A stretch of DNA of 64,000 nt from Streptomyces durocortorensis (GTDB taxonomy: Bacteria; Actinomycetota; Actinomycetes; Streptomycetales; Streptomycetaceae). Where the stretch lies: positions 806,001 to 870,000 of the forward strand of contig NZ_CP134500.1 of the NCBI RefSeq assembly GCF_031760065.1, in the 5' to 3' direction. Numbering within the stretch: position 1 is the first letter of the stretch; every line of letters starts with the position of its first letter. Of the stretch, positions 54,371 to 63,965 are shown piece after piece. The notes below the pieces were generated by a model. The model was not told the origin of the DNA, searched no databases, and saw nothing but the letters and a program-made list of their open reading frames with translations. The position numbers were made by a program, and so were the translations under genes.

Positions 54371-55603
54371 ATGACGAACGATCCGACCGTCACGGTCCAC
54401 GGCAAGGAACAGGTGGGACGGGCGCGGATCGCCGTCGCCGCTGTCTTCGCCGTGCACGGAGCGGTGACCGGCAGCTTCGCGACCCGGGTGCCCTGGATCC
54501 AGGACCACGCCGGGGTGAGCGCGGGCCAGCTCGGCCTGGCGCTGGCCTTCCCGGCGATCGGCGCGTCCATCACGATGCCGCTGGCGGGCCGGATCAGCCA
54601 CCGGTTCGGGGCGCGGGCCGCGCTGCGGGGGCTGCTGGCGCTCTGGACGCTGGCGCTGGTCCTGCCCGCCCTCGCCCCGAACCTGCTCACGCTGTGCGCG
54701 GCGCTGTTCGTCTACGGGGCGACGGCCGGGATGTCCGATGTGGCGATGAACGCCCTGGGCGTCGAGGTGGAGAACCGCCTCGACAAGTCGATCATGTCGG
54801 GGCTGCACGGGATGTGGAGCGTGGGCGCGCTGATCGGTTCGGCGGCGGGCACGGTCGCCGCCCACATCGGGGCCGACGCACGCCTGCACCACACGCTCGC
54901 CGCGCTGGTCCTCACGGCACTGGGGCTGATCGCCTGCCAGGGCGTCCTGGATCTGCGCGGCGCGCCGGACGAGGAGCCGCCGCCGCGTTTCACACTGCCG
55001 CCGAGGTCGGCGCTGATCATCGGGGCCGTCGGGTTCTGCGCGGTGTTCGCCGAGGGGGCGAGCCTGGACTGGTCGGCGGTCTATCTGCGGGACGTCCTGG
55101 GCAGCTCGGACGGGATCGCGGCCGCCTCCACCACGGCGTTCGCCCTGACGATGGCCGTGGCGCGGCTCGCCGGGGACCGGATCGTGGACCGGTTCGGCGC
55201 GGTGCGGACCGTACGGGTGGGAGGGGCGCTGGCCACCGCGGGCGGGCTGCTCGTCGTGTTCTCGCCCGCTCCCGCGGCGGCGATGGGCGGCTTCGGGCTG
55301 CTGGGCCTCGGCGTGGCGGTCGTGGTACCGCTCGCCTTCGCGGCGGCCGGTCGCAGCGGACCGAACCCGAGCCAGGCGATCGCGGGGGTCGCGACCATCA
55401 CGTACACCTCGGGGCTGATCGCCCCCTCCGCGATCGGGTCGCTGGCCGAGGCGACCTCGCTGGTGGTGTCGTTCGGCGTGGTGACGGTGCTGGCCTTCGG
55501 CCTGGTGCTGGGCGCCGGGGTGCTCCGGGCGGGCGACCGCAGGGTCACGGGCTCGGCGGTGGACGGCAGGGCGACGGCGAAGAGCCCCGCGGCCGGGGGC
55601 TGA
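54371..55603 (+). CDS. MFS transporter (YbjJ-like)
   Basis: A 410-residue twelve-helix MFS protein. Conserved features: ATRVPWIQDHAGVSAGQLGLALAFPAIGASITMPLAGRISHRFGARAA near helices 1-3 and GMSDVAMNALGVEVENRLDKSIMSGLHGMWSVGALIGS in the centre, as in the YbjJ/fucose-permease-like branch. ATG 54371; the open frame continues upstream through the operator and is not used. The divergent ROK repressor suggests a sugar or sugar-derivative as substrate or inducer, but this is inference. Confidence 0.88.
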   Translation: MTNDPTVTVHGKEQVGRARIAVAAVFAVHGAVTGSFATRVPWIQDHAGVSAGQLGLALAFPAIGASITMPLAGRISHRFGARAALRGLLALWTLALVLPALAPNLLTLCAALFVYGATAGMSDVAMNALGVEVENRLDKSIMSGLHGMWSVGALIGSAAGTVAAHIGADARLHHTLAALVLTALGLIACQGVLDLRGAPDEEPPPRFTLPPRSALIIGAVGFCAVFAEGASLDWSAVYLRDVLGSSDGIAAASTTAFALTMAVARLAGDRIVDRFGAVRTVRVGGALATAGGLLVVFSPAPAAAMGGFGLLGLGVAVVVPLAFAAAGRSGPNPSQAIAGVATITYTSGLIAPSAIGSLAEATSLVVSFGVVTVLAFGLVLGAGVLRAGDRRVTGSAVDGRATAKSPAAGG

Positions 55604-55728
55604 CCCGGACCTCCGCGCGGTCACCGCCTACCGCCCCACTACCATGGCGCTGATCTTTTCCGCAGGTGAACACCGAACACCGGATCGCAGACCGGCCGGC
55701 ACACCGAGCAGACCTTCAGGGAGCAACC

Positions 55729-57120
55729 ATGAGCCTCGGCGTGCGCTGGACCTTGCACGGCGACGGGAAGACCCCCGCGCCCGGGGCGGTGGTGCGCCCC
55801 GACGAGCGGCTCTCCTGGCCCCGTACGTTCGGACTGGGCGCGCAGCACGTGGTGGCGATGTTCGGGGCGTCGTTCGTCGCTCCGGTGCTGATGGGGCTCG
55901 ACCCGAACCTCGCGATCATGATGTCCGGTGTCGCGACCGCGATCTTCCTGCTGGCGACCAAGGGCCGGGTGCCCAGCTATCTGGGCTGCTCGCTCTCCTT
56001 CGTCGGCGTCGCGGCCACGATCCGGGCGGGTGGCGGTGACAGCGCGACCGTCACGGGCGCGGTGCTGGTGGTCGGCGCGGCGCTGTTCCTGGTGGGCCTC
56101 GCGGTGCAGCGATTCGGCGCGCGGATCATTCACGCGGCGATGCCGCCGGTGGTGACCGGCGCGGTGGTGATGCTCATCGGCTTCAACCTGGCGCCGGTGA
56201 CCGCGTCGACGTACTGGCCGCAGGACCAGTGGACGGCGCTGGCGGTGATGCTGTTCACCGGGCTCGCCGTGGTGTGCCTGCGCGGTTTCCTCTCCCGGAT
56301 CGCGATCTTCCTGGGGCTGGTCTTCGGGTACGCGCTGTCCTGGGTGCTGGACCTGGCGTTCGGGAAGATCCACTCCCCGGCGGGCGGGGCGGAGGCCGTC
56401 GACCACTGGCGTCTGGACCTTTCGGCGGTCGGCTCGGCGGACTGGATCGGGCTGCCGTCCTTCCACGCACCGGCCTTCGAGTGGTCGGCGATCCTGGTGG
56501 CGCTGCCCGTGGTGATCGCGCTGGTCGCGGAGAACGCGGGCCATGTGAAGGCCGTGGGCGAGATGACGGGCGACCCGCTGGACGACAAGCTCGGCACCGC
56601 CATCGCGGCGGACGGCGCGGCGTCCATGCTGTCCACCGCCGTGGGCGGCCCGCCCAACACCACGTACTCCGAGAACATCGGCGTGATGGCCGCGACCCGC
56701 GTCTACTCCACGGCCGCGTACTGGGCGGCGGCCTGCTTCGCCCTCCTCTTCGGTCTGTGCCCCAAGTTCGGCGCGGTCGTCGCCGCGATCCCGGGCGGGG
56801 TGCTGGGCGGGATCACCGTGATCCTGTACGGGATGATCGGCCTGCTGGGTGCGCAGATCTGGCTCAACGGCCGGGTGGACCTGCGTAATCCGCTCAATCT
56901 GGTCCCGGCCGCCGCGGGCATCATCATCGGCGTCGGCGGGGTCACCCTGAAGATCACCGACAACTTCGAGCTGGGCGGTATCGCGCTCGGCACGCTCGTC
57001 GTGATCACCGGCTACCACGTCCTGCGGGCCTTCGCCCCGGCCCACCTCAAGTCCCAGGAACCGCTGCTGGACTCCGGCACGTCGGCGTACGACGAGGAGG
57101 CGGGGGCCGGGAAGCCCTGA
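55729..57120 (+). CDS. uracil-xanthine permease (NCS2 family)
   Basis: A 463-residue permease with about fourteen hydrophobic segments. NCS2 hallmarks: AQHVVAMFGASFVAPVLMG near residue 40, VALVAENAGHVKAVGEMTG and GGPPNTTYSENIGVMAATRVYS near 300. It imports uracil or xanthine by proton symport; the uracil (UraA) subgroup seems more likely from the AENAGH pattern. AGGGAG precedes the ATG at 55729. Its stop is 12 bases from the stop of the convergent GH6 gene. Confidence 0.9.
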   Translation: MSLGVRWTLHGDGKTPAPGAVVRPDERLSWPRTFGLGAQHVVAMFGASFVAPVLMGLDPNLAIMMSGVATAIFLLATKGRVPSYLGCSLSFVGVAATIRAGGGDSATVTGAVLVVGAALFLVGLAVQRFGARIIHAAMPPVVTGAVVMLIGFNLAPVTASTYWPQDQWTALAVMLFTGLAVVCLRGFLSRIAIFLGLVFGYALSWVLDLAFGKIHSPAGGAEAVDHWRLDLSAVGSADWIGLPSFHAPAFEWSAILVALPVVIALVAENAGHVKAVGEMTGDPLDDKLGTAIAADGAASMLSTAVGGPPNTTYSENIGVMAATRVYSTAAYWAAACFALLFGLCPKFGAVVAAIPGGVLGGITVILYGMIGLLGAQIWLNGRVDLRNPLNLVPAAAGIIIGVGGVTLKITDNFELGGIALGTLVVITGYHVLRAFAPAHLKSQEPLLDSGTSAYDEEAGAGKP

Positions 57121-57132
57121 GCCGGCCGGTGG

Positions 57133-58344
57133 TCAGCCGGTCGCCAGGGCGTAGGCGTACTCCGGGGTGAAGGAACCCGCCGCGCCCGAGCAGCCGTCGG
57201 ACTCCCCCGGCAGCTTCACCCACAGATACGCGTCGATCCCGCTCTCCCCGGTCCGGGTCGTCGGGCTCTGCCCCAGCGCCCGGCCCGCCGGGTCGCACCA
57301 CTGACCGGCGGCGGGCGCCCCGTTGCCGTTGCGGCTGGTGTCGATGACCGCGCCGAGTCCGGGCGGACCGCCGAGGGCCGCCAGGACCCGGCGGGCGTAC
57401 GCGGTCTCGTCGGCGGTGCGGTGGAAGTTGGCCACATTGGTGAAGATGCCGTCGCCGCTGGTGGCCGCGCCCGCCGCCCGGAGCGCGGCGGCCTGTTTCT
57501 CGGGGGCGTGCCAGCCGGAGTGACCTCCGTCGAAGTAGACCCTGGCCCGGGGGTTCGCGGCGCGCAGGGTGTCTCCGGCGCGGGCCAGCGCGGCGAAGCG
57601 GGCGGCCCGTTCGGGGGCGGTGAGGCAGTCGGAGAGGGCGATGGCGTCCGGTTCCAGGATCACGATCGCCGGACCCGCGCCGAGCCCCTGGGCGAACTCC
57701 CCCATCCATGCGTCGTACGCCGCGAGATCCGGCGCTCCGCCCCGCGAGGCCCCGCCGCAGTCCCGGTCGGGTATCGCGTACGGCACGAGCACCGGAGTCC
57801 GGCCAGCGGCGGCCGCGCCCCGGGTGACCGTGCGGACCTGACCGGCGATCTCCCCGGGGTTGTGGGCGGCGAACCAGACGGCCGCGGGCCGCGTCGCGAT
57901 CCGGGACTCGATCGCCGGGCGGCGCGGGTCGCCGGGGTTCGCCCGGACCCAGTCCAGGACCTGGGACCGAGGGTGGCGGAACAGCCGGGTGCGGGGCGGC
58001 GGGGCGGGAGCGGCGGCCGGGGCGGTGGGCGAGGCCGTGGGCGGAGCGCTCGCGCCGGGCGCGGTGCGCGACGGTTCCGGGGCGGGAGGCAGGGCCGTGG
58101 TGGACGACGGCGTACCGGGCCCGAGCGCGGTGGGCACCGGGACGGCGGGGAGCGGCGGGAGACGTTGCGAGGGCGCCGGCTCCGGGACGGCCGTGGTCCG
58201 CCGCTCCTCCTGCCCGGCCTCGACCAGCCCCGCGGTGGCGCCGATCGCCACCACTGCCGACGCGACGGCCAGCAGGGCCTGGCGCCGGGCGGCGCGTCGG
58301 CGTTCCCGGTGTGCGATACGGCGCTGTGCGCGTGAACCCGGCAC
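57133..58344 (-). CDS. exported GH6 glycosidase (endoglucanase/cellobiohydrolase family)
   Basis: A 403-residue protein with a basic N-terminus and one hydrophobic segment (QALLAVASAVVAIGATAGLVEA), then a Pro/Ala/Thr-rich linker of about 75 residues and a GH6 domain: NPGEIAGQVR, VLVPYAIPDRDCGG, AIVILEPDAIAL, VYFDGGHSGWHAP, IFTNVANFHRTADE, GAVIDTSRNGNG. Family-6 enzymes cut beta-1,4-glucan with inversion. I chose GTG 58344 with GGGGGG seven bases before it; another GTG lies 24 bases upstream. Secreted or membrane-tethered. No cellulose-binding module is present. Confidence 0.88.
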   Translation of the reverse strand: MPGSRAQRRIAHRERRRAARRQALLAVASAVVAIGATAGLVEAGQEERRTTAVPEPAPSQRLPPLPAVPVPTALGPGTPSSTTALPPAPEPSRTAPGASAPPTASPTAPAAAPAPPPRTRLFRHPRSQVLDWVRANPGDPRRPAIESRIATRPAAVWFAAHNPGEIAGQVRTVTRGAAAAGRTPVLVPYAIPDRDCGGASRGGAPDLAAYDAWMGEFAQGLGAGPAIVILEPDAIALSDCLTAPERAARFAALARAGDTLRAANPRARVYFDGGHSGWHAPEKQAAALRAAGAATSGDGIFTNVANFHRTADETAYARRVLAALGGPPGLGAVIDTSRNGNGAPAAGQWCDPAGRALGQSPTTRTGESGIDAYLWVKLPGESDGCSGAAGSFTPEYAYALATG

Positions 58345-58441
58345 TCCTCGACCCCCCTTTTCCGGCACCGTTGTTCGTCCGTTCCGATGAACCTCCGGCC
58401 GGTCGGCGCCGTGGCGAGCCTATGACTGGGACGCTCCGCGC

Positions 58442-59152
58442 ATGACGCAGATCGAACAGTCCGCAGCCCCGGACGGCCTCGGCACCCTCAGGGCGGGTGA
58501 TCCTCCGGTGATCGAACGGATGGCGGCATTCCGCTCCCGGTGGCCGTCGGGGGACGGCGTGGCGGTCTTCCACCGGGTGTATCTGGGGGTCGTCGAGACG
58601 GTCGAACCGGACCTGGGGAGGGGCGGCTTCGACGACCGGGAGGCCGCAGCCACGCTGGGCGTGCGCTGCGCCGAGCGCTATCTGTCGGCGCTCGACGCGG
58701 CGACGGCGGGCGGCCGGGTGCCGGAGTGCTGGCGTCCGCTCGTCCGGTACCGGCGGCATCCCGGCGTACGGCCGATGCAGTTCGCGCTGAGCGGCCTCCA
58801 GGCGCACGTGGGTCACGATCTGGTCCTGGCGCTGGTGGACACCTGTCGTACGCTCGGCTGCGCTCCGGCGGACCTGGAGGGGGAGTTCGAGCGCGTGGGC
58901 GATCTCCTCGTGTTGCTGGAGGAGCGCATCCGCGACGATCTGATGCCGGGGCCCGAGCTGCTGAGGATCGCGGACCCGCTGACGCACCTGGTGAGCTGCT
59001 GGAGCCTGGAACGGGCCCGCGAGGCCGCCTGGACGGCCGCCCGCACGCTGTGGCGGCTGCGCGGATTCCCGTCACTGGCCGAGGAGTTCAGGCAGCGCAC
59101 CGACGCGGGCGCCGGCCTGGTGAGCCGCCTGCTGCTCACCCCGTGCCGCTGA
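58442..59152 (+). CDS. DUF5995-family protein
   Basis: A 236-residue soluble helical protein. VAVFHRVYLGVVETVEPDL, FDDREAAATLGVRCAERYLSAL, QFALSGLQAHVGHDLVLALVDTCRTLG (with the HVGHDL motif) and DPLTHLVSCWSLERAREAAWTAARTLWRLR match the DUF5995 family of unknown function common in Streptomyces. Two His and several Asp/Glu in HVGHDL could bind metal. ATG 58442; divergent from the GH6 gene. No functional hint from neighbours. Confidence 0.82.
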   Translation: MTQIEQSAAPDGLGTLRAGDPPVIERMAAFRSRWPSGDGVAVFHRVYLGVVETVEPDLGRGGFDDREAAATLGVRCAERYLSALDAATAGGRVPECWRPLVRYRRHPGVRPMQFALSGLQAHVGHDLVLALVDTCRTLGCAPADLEGEFERVGDLLVLLEERIRDDLMPGPELLRIADPLTHLVSCWSLERAREAAWTAARTLWRLRGFPSLAEEFRQRTDAGAGLVSRLLLTPCR

Positions 59153-59195
59153 CGCCCGCGCCGGTGTCCTGCCGTCCGCGCCCCCGCCCTCCGGT

Positions 59196-60890
59196 TCAGT
59201 CCTCCGGAAGCTCCACCGGCGCGATCTCGTCGAAGAGGTCGCCGGGGCCGGGGTTGGTCGGGTCACTCGCCCCGCCGAACTGGTGCATGACGCCCCACAC
59301 CGCGTTCAGCGCGGTCTGCACGGCGCCCTCGGCCCAGCCCGCCGTCCAGGAGATGTCGTCCCCGGCCAGGAAGATGCCGCGCTTGTCCTCCGGCAGCCGG
59401 TCCTGCATGAAGTGGGTGAACAGCCGCCGCTGGTAGCGGTAGTGGCCGGGCAGGTTGGCCTTGAACGCGCCCATGAACCAGGGCTCGTTCTCCCAGGAGA
59501 CGGTGACCGGGTTGCCGATGATGTGGCTGCGGATGTCGACGTTCGGGTAGATCTCCCCGAGCGACTTCAGCATGACGTCCATGCGCTCCTTCGGGGAGAG
59601 CGGCAGCCACTTCAGGCTGTCGTCGCACCACGTGTAGGAGAGGCAGATGACGGCGGGCTTGTCCGGGCCGTCGTCCAGGAGGTAGGTCCCCCGGGTCATC
59701 CGGTCGGTGAGCGTCATCGACATGGTGTCGCGGCCGGTGATCTCGTCCTTGTCGAGCCAGAACGGCCGGTCGACCGGGACGAACAGCTTGGAGGACTCCA
59801 TGTAGTGGGTGCGCTCCATCGCCGTCCAGTGGTCGATCGGGAAGAGCGCGTCATCGCAGTCGATCTTGGAGAGCAGCAGCCAGGACTGGCCGGTGAAGAC
59901 CGCGGCCCGGAAGGTGCGGATGTCGCCGGTGGCGTCGGTGACGGTGATGCGGTTGCCCGCGGTGCGGGTCAGCCGGGTCACGGCGGGGCGCGGCTCGCCC
60001 TCGTGCAGGGAGGACAGCGAGGTGCCGAGCGGCCAGTGGACGATCTTCTGCGGCTCGCGGTCCCACAGGCGCAGCGGGAGCTGCTGGCTGCCGCCGACGA
60101 TGCCGCGGTGGTGGTCGTCGGCCTCGGTGTAGACGACGCGCAGGATCTCCAGGATGGAGTTGGGGAAGTCGGTGTCCCAGCCGCCGGTGCCGAAGCCGAC
60201 CTGGCCGAAGATCTCGCGGTGCCGGAACGACTTGAAGGCCTCGGACTCGCAGAGGAAGCCGTAGAAGGTCTGGTTGTCGAGCCGCTCGACGAGCTGCGAC
60301 CAGATCTCCCGGATGCGCGGGACGTCGCGCTCGCGCAGCGCCCGGTTCATGTCGGAGAAGTCGGCACCCTCCTCCAGACAGGCGTTCCATGCCTCGGCCA
60401 CATCACGGTAGACCTGCGGCAGGTCGTCGATGGTCTCGGCGTAGTGCGACTCGCCCTTGAGGTCCACGACGGTGGAGGGGGTGGCCGGCGAGAGCGGGTT
60501 GGGGAAGGACCGGGTCTCAAGGCCCACCAGGTCGATGTAGTGCTGGAGCGCCGTGGAGGAGGGCGGGAAGCGCATCGCGCCCATCTCGGCGGTGAGCGAG
60601 GGGTCGCAGCCGTCGAAGCCGACGGTGCGCAGCCGTCCGCCGATCTGGTCGGCCTCGTAGACGACGGGCTTGAGGCCCATCTTCATCAGCTCGTACGCGG
60701 CGATGATGCCGGAGAGCCCGCCGCCGATGACGGCGACCTCGCTGCCGTGCTCGGTCGCCGGTATCTGGCCGAGGCCCGCCGCGTGGGCGAGGAAGTCGTC
60801 GTACGCGTACGGGAAGTCCGGCCCGAACATGGTGATCGGCGGGGCGGCCGCGTCGGTGTGCTGGACGGCGTTGGGCACCGTGGACGTCAT
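59196..60890 (-). CDS. flavin monoamine oxidase family, L-lysine 2-monooxygenase-like
   Basis: A 564-residue FAD enzyme. The Rossmann motif VIGGGLSGIIAAYELMKMGLKPVVYEA starts at 54 (G56, G58, G61); the second FAD segment GRLRT and the C-terminal GIFLAGDDISWTAGWAEGAVQTALNAVWG close the site. The N-terminal block ITMFGPDFPYAYDDFLAHAAGLG closely resembles, as I recall it, Pseudomonas DavB, which turns L-lysine, oxygen into 5-aminovaleramide. The next gene is a DavA-like amidase, 53 bases upstream in the same operon, which supports this reaction. Alternative: tryptophan or arginine 2-monooxygenase. ATG 60890. Confidence 0.85.
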   Translation of the reverse strand: MTSTVPNAVQHTDAAAPPITMFGPDFPYAYDDFLAHAAGLGQIPATEHGSEVAVIGGGLSGIIAAYELMKMGLKPVVYEADQIGGRLRTVGFDGCDPSLTAEMGAMRFPPSSTALQHYIDLVGLETRSFPNPLSPATPSTVVDLKGESHYAETIDDLPQVYRDVAEAWNACLEEGADFSDMNRALRERDVPRIREIWSQLVERLDNQTFYGFLCESEAFKSFRHREIFGQVGFGTGGWDTDFPNSILEILRVVYTEADDHHRGIVGGSQQLPLRLWDREPQKIVHWPLGTSLSSLHEGEPRPAVTRLTRTAGNRITVTDATGDIRTFRAAVFTGQSWLLLSKIDCDDALFPIDHWTAMERTHYMESSKLFVPVDRPFWLDKDEITGRDTMSMTLTDRMTRGTYLLDDGPDKPAVICLSYTWCDDSLKWLPLSPKERMDVMLKSLGEIYPNVDIRSHIIGNPVTVSWENEPWFMGAFKANLPGHYRYQRRLFTHFMQDRLPEDKRGIFLAGDDISWTAGWAEGAVQTALNAVWGVMHQFGGASDPTNPGPGDLFDEIAPVELPED

Positions 60891-60943
60891 GGGGTACGGA
60901 CTCCTTGCGCGAAGACTGAAGGGGGAAGCGGTGGGGGGAGGGC

Positions 60944-61741
60944 TCAGCCGAGGGAGCCGTACAGACCGGGGCGGCGGTCCTGCAGATACGGGTTGGCTGC
61001 GCGCGAGGCGGCCAGGAACTCCGGGTCCACCTCGCCGGTCACGAGCTCCTCGCCGCGCCCGGCGCGGGTGCGCACCACGCCGTCGGGTCCGGCCAGGCAG
61101 CTGAGTCCGACGAACTCGAACTCCCCTTCCGGACCGGTGCGGTTGACGTAGGCCACGTACATCTGGCTCTCGAAGGCCCGTACGGGGACGACGGATTCGG
61201 CGACGAACTGGAAGGGGTGCATCTGCGCGGTGGGGACCAGCAGCAGGTCGGTGCCCGCCAGTGCGTGCGCCCGTACGTTCTCCGGGAACTCGACGTCGTA
61301 GCAGATCAGCAGGCCGATGCGGATACCGTCCAGATCGGCCTGGACGACGGTCTGCTCGCCGGGGGTGAACCACTCCTGCTCGAAGCAGCCGAAGAGGTGG
61401 GTCTTGCGGTAGTTCGCGAGCCGCGCGCCGTCGGGGCCGATGAGCTGGGAGGCGTTGAAGATCCGCTCCCCGTCGCGCTCCGGGTAGCCGTACAGGACGG
61501 CGAGGCCGTGGCGTACGGCGATCTCGGCGACGGCCCGGGCGCCGGGGCCGTCGGCGGGCTCGGCGAGCGTGGGGACGGCGTCGCCGATGGCGTAGCCGGT
61601 CAGGAACAGCTCGGGGGCGACGAGCAGCCGGGCCCCCGTCGCGGCGGCCCGGGCGGCGGCCTCGTCCAGCACCTTGAGGTTCTCGGCGACGGCACCGGGC
61701 CGTCCGGAGCTCTGGAGCAGGGCGGTGCGCAACGGCGGCAT
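60944..61741 (-). CDS. nitrilase-superfamily amidase, DavA-like
   Basis: A 265-residue carbon-nitrogen hydrolase with the catalytic triad Glu44 (APELFLTGY), Lys113 (YRKTHLFG) and Cys147 (LLICYDVEFPENVRAHALAG). The sequence strongly recalls 5-aminovaleramide amidohydrolase DavA (FLTGYxIG, IAVLYGYPERxGxRIxNxxQLI, NYRKTHLFG). It would release 5-aminovalerate and ammonia from the amide made by the adjacent monooxygenase. Start ATG 61741; the open frame upstream has an Arg-rich non-coding leader. First gene of the pair. Confidence 0.88.
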   Translation of the reverse strand: MPPLRTALLQSSGRPGAVAENLKVLDEAAARAAATGARLLVAPELFLTGYAIGDAVPTLAEPADGPGARAVAEIAVRHGLAVLYGYPERDGERIFNASQLIGPDGARLANYRKTHLFGCFEQEWFTPGEQTVVQADLDGIRIGLLICYDVEFPENVRAHALAGTDLLLVPTAQMHPFQFVAESVVPVRAFESQMYVAYVNRTGPEGEFEFVGLSCLAGPDGVVRTRAGRGEELVTGEVDPEFLAASRAANPYLQDRRPGLYGSLG

Positions 61742-61933
61742 GGCTGACCTCGGGCGGTACGGGCGGGGTGGGGAGACGTATCGACGGTACGTGCCACGGA
61801 TCCGCCCGGACAAGGCGCGACTGTTGCGCACCGACCGCTGATTCGTTGCGCGGGAAAGGCTGGGGACGGCGAAACGTTGCGTGGGGCATCACCGCAGGTC
61901 AGCGGGGTGATATGTGCCACTGGTCGGCGGGCC

Positions 61934-62392
61934 CTAGGCCGGCGGTGCCTCCGCCGAGTAGCGGCGCAGCAGCGGCGAGAGCACCAGCACGGACTTCGTC
62001 CGCTCCACGTACGGCTCCCCCGCGATCCGCTCCAGTACCTGCTCGAAGTGGCGCATGTCGGCGGCGAAGACCTGGACCACCGCGTCTGCGTCCCCGGTCA
62101 CCGTGGAGGCCGAGGCGATCTCCGGGTAGCGGGCGAGGCCCTGCTTGATGGCATCCGGAGAGGTGTTGCGGCTGCAGTAGATCTCGATGAACCCCTCGGT
62201 CTCCCAGCCGAGCGCGGCCGGGTCCACGCGCACGGTGAAGCCGGTGATCGCGCCCTCGGCGCGGAGCCGGTCGACACGGCGCTTCACGGCGGGGGCGGAG
62301 AGGCCGACGATCGCGCCGATGTCGGCGTAGGAGCGCCGGGCGTCTTCGGCGAGGGCGTGGACGATGCGTTCGTCGAGGTCGTTCAGGCGCAC
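61934..62392 (-). CDS. Lrp/AsnC-family regulator of the amino-acid catabolic cluster
   Basis: A 152-residue Lrp protein: HTH (LNDLDERIVHALAEDARRSYADIGAIVGLSAPAVKRRVDRL) and RAM domain (VRVDPAALGWETEGFIEIYC...VTGDADAVVQVFAADM). Start GTG 62392, as the N-terminus of homologues is at VRLNDLDE; the longer frame upstream is Pro/Arg-rich and non-coding. It lies between the aldehyde dehydrogenase and the amidase, all on the minus strand, so it is a good candidate for substrate-responsive control of both. Amino-acid effectors (lysine included) are usual for the family. Confidence 0.9.
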   Translation of the reverse strand: MRLNDLDERIVHALAEDARRSYADIGAIVGLSAPAVKRRVDRLRAEGAITGFTVRVDPAALGWETEGFIEIYCSRNTSPDAIKQGLARYPEIASASTVTGDADAVVQVFAADMRHFEQVLERIAGEPYVERTKSVLVLSPLLRRYSAEAPPA

Positions 62393-62507
62393 GTCGGGCG
62401 GTTCACTTCTCTGCGGTGGGTCGGCTGCGGGTGGCGGGCGGTGCCGCCACCCGCAGTAGACCACGGGCCGCCGCCCGGGGCGCGCCCGGTGCGGCGGGGG
62501 CAGGCCG

Positions 62508-63965
62508 TCAGAAGGGGAACTGCGAGCGGCCGTGCTGGATGGAGATCCACTTCTGGGTGGTGAAGGCATCGATCATCGAGTCGCCGTTCAGCCGGCCGAG
62601 GCCCGAGCTCTTCTCGCCGCCGAAGGGGACGATGGGCTCGTCGTGGACGGTGCCGTCGTTGATGTGGATCATGCCGGTGTGGATGCGCTGCCCGATCCGC
62701 ACGCCGCGCTCGGTGTTGCCGGTGTGGACGGCGCCGCTGAGCCCGTAGGGGGTGTCGTTGGCGATGCGGACGGCCTCGTCCTCGCCGTCGAAGGGGACGA
62801 TCAGGGCGACGGGGCCGAAGATCTCCTGCTGGAGGACGGGCGAGTCGGCGGCGAGGCCGGTGAGCACGGAGGGGCTGACGAGGTTGCCGTCGGCGGCGCC
62901 GTGCAGGAGGGCCGTCGCACCGGCCGCCACGGTCTGGTCGACGAGCTTGGAGACGGACTCGGCCTGCGAGGAGTTGATCAGGGGGCCGATCTGGGTGGCC
63001 GGGTCCGCCGGGTCACCGACGGTGAGCGAGGCGACCTTCGCGACGAACTTCTCGGTGAACTCCTGCTCCACGGCACGGTCGACCAGGATGCGGTTGGCCG
63101 CCATGCAGACCTGGCCCTGGTGGACGTAGCGGCTGAAGACGGCCGCGTCGACGGCGTAGTCCACGTCGGCGTCGTCGAGCACGATCAGGGCGCTGTTGCC
63201 GCCGAGTTCGAGGACGGCCCGCTTGAGGTTGGCGGCACAGACGGTGGCGACGTGGCGGCCGACCTTGTCCGAGCCGGTGAAGGAGATGACCTGCGGCACC
63301 GGGTGCTCCAGCAGGGTGTCGCCGATCTCCGCGATGTCGGTGATCACGACGTTCAGCAGCCCGGCGGGGAGCCCCGCGTCCTCGAAGACCTTGGCCAGCA
63401 GGGTGCCGCCGCAGATCGGGGTGTTCTGGTGCGGCTTGAGGACGACGGCGTTGCCGAGGGCCAGGGCGGGGGCGACGGACTTGAGGGAGAGCAGGAAGGG
63501 GAAGTTGAAGGGGCTGATCACCCCGACGACGCCGACGGGCACACGGTAGACGCGGTTCTCCTTGCCCTCGGTCGGCGAGGGCAGGATCTGTCCGGCGGGG
63601 CGCAGGGCGAGCTGGATGGCTTCGCGGAGGAACTCCTTGGCCAGGTGCAGTTCGAAACCGGCCTTCAGCCGGGTGCCGCCGAGCTCGGCGACGATCGCCT
63701 CGCCGATCTCCGCCTCGCGCTCCTCGACGATCCGCAGGGCCTTCTCCAGGACGGCCCGCCTGCTGTACGGGTTGGTGTCCGCCCACGCCTGCTGGGCGCG
63801 CTCGGCGGCGCGGTAGGCCTGGTCGACCTCTTCGGCGGTGGCCACGGGGATGGAGGCGAGCTTCTCGCCGTCGAAGGGATTGAAGTCGATGATGTCCCAG
63901 GACCCCTTCCCCGGCCTCCACTCGCCGTCGATGTACTGATGGGCCAGGTCAGTGAAGAAGGACAT
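62508..63965 (-). CDS. aldehyde dehydrogenase (benzaldehyde/vanillin or semialdehyde type)
   Basis: A 485-residue NAD(P)-dependent aldehyde dehydrogenase. Cofactor motif GVVGVISPFNFP, catalytic Glu253 (LELGGNSALIV) and Cys287 (HQGQVCMAANRI), and the C-terminal GMIHINDGTVHDEPIVPFGGEKSSGLGR are present. The INDGTVHDE form resembles benzaldehyde/vanillin dehydrogenases more than succinate-semialdehyde dehydrogenases. In this cluster it could oxidise a semialdehyde derived from 5-aminovalerate, but no aminotransferase is nearby. ATG 63965; the 35 bases to the window end hold only the leader. Confidence 0.92.
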   Translation of the reverse strand: MSFFTDLAHQYIDGEWRPGKGSWDIIDFNPFDGEKLASIPVATAEEVDQAYRAAERAQQAWADTNPYSRRAVLEKALRIVEEREAEIGEAIVAELGGTRLKAGFELHLAKEFLREAIQLALRPAGQILPSPTEGKENRVYRVPVGVVGVISPFNFPFLLSLKSVAPALALGNAVVLKPHQNTPICGGTLLAKVFEDAGLPAGLLNVVITDIAEIGDTLLEHPVPQVISFTGSDKVGRHVATVCAANLKRAVLELGGNSALIVLDDADVDYAVDAAVFSRYVHQGQVCMAANRILVDRAVEQEFTEKFVAKVASLTVGDPADPATQIGPLINSSQAESVSKLVDQTVAAGATALLHGAADGNLVSPSVLTGLAADSPVLQQEIFGPVALIVPFDGEDEAVRIANDTPYGLSGAVHTGNTERGVRIGQRIHTGMIHINDGTVHDEPIVPFGGEKSSGLGRLNGDSMIDAFTTQKWISIQHGRSQFPF

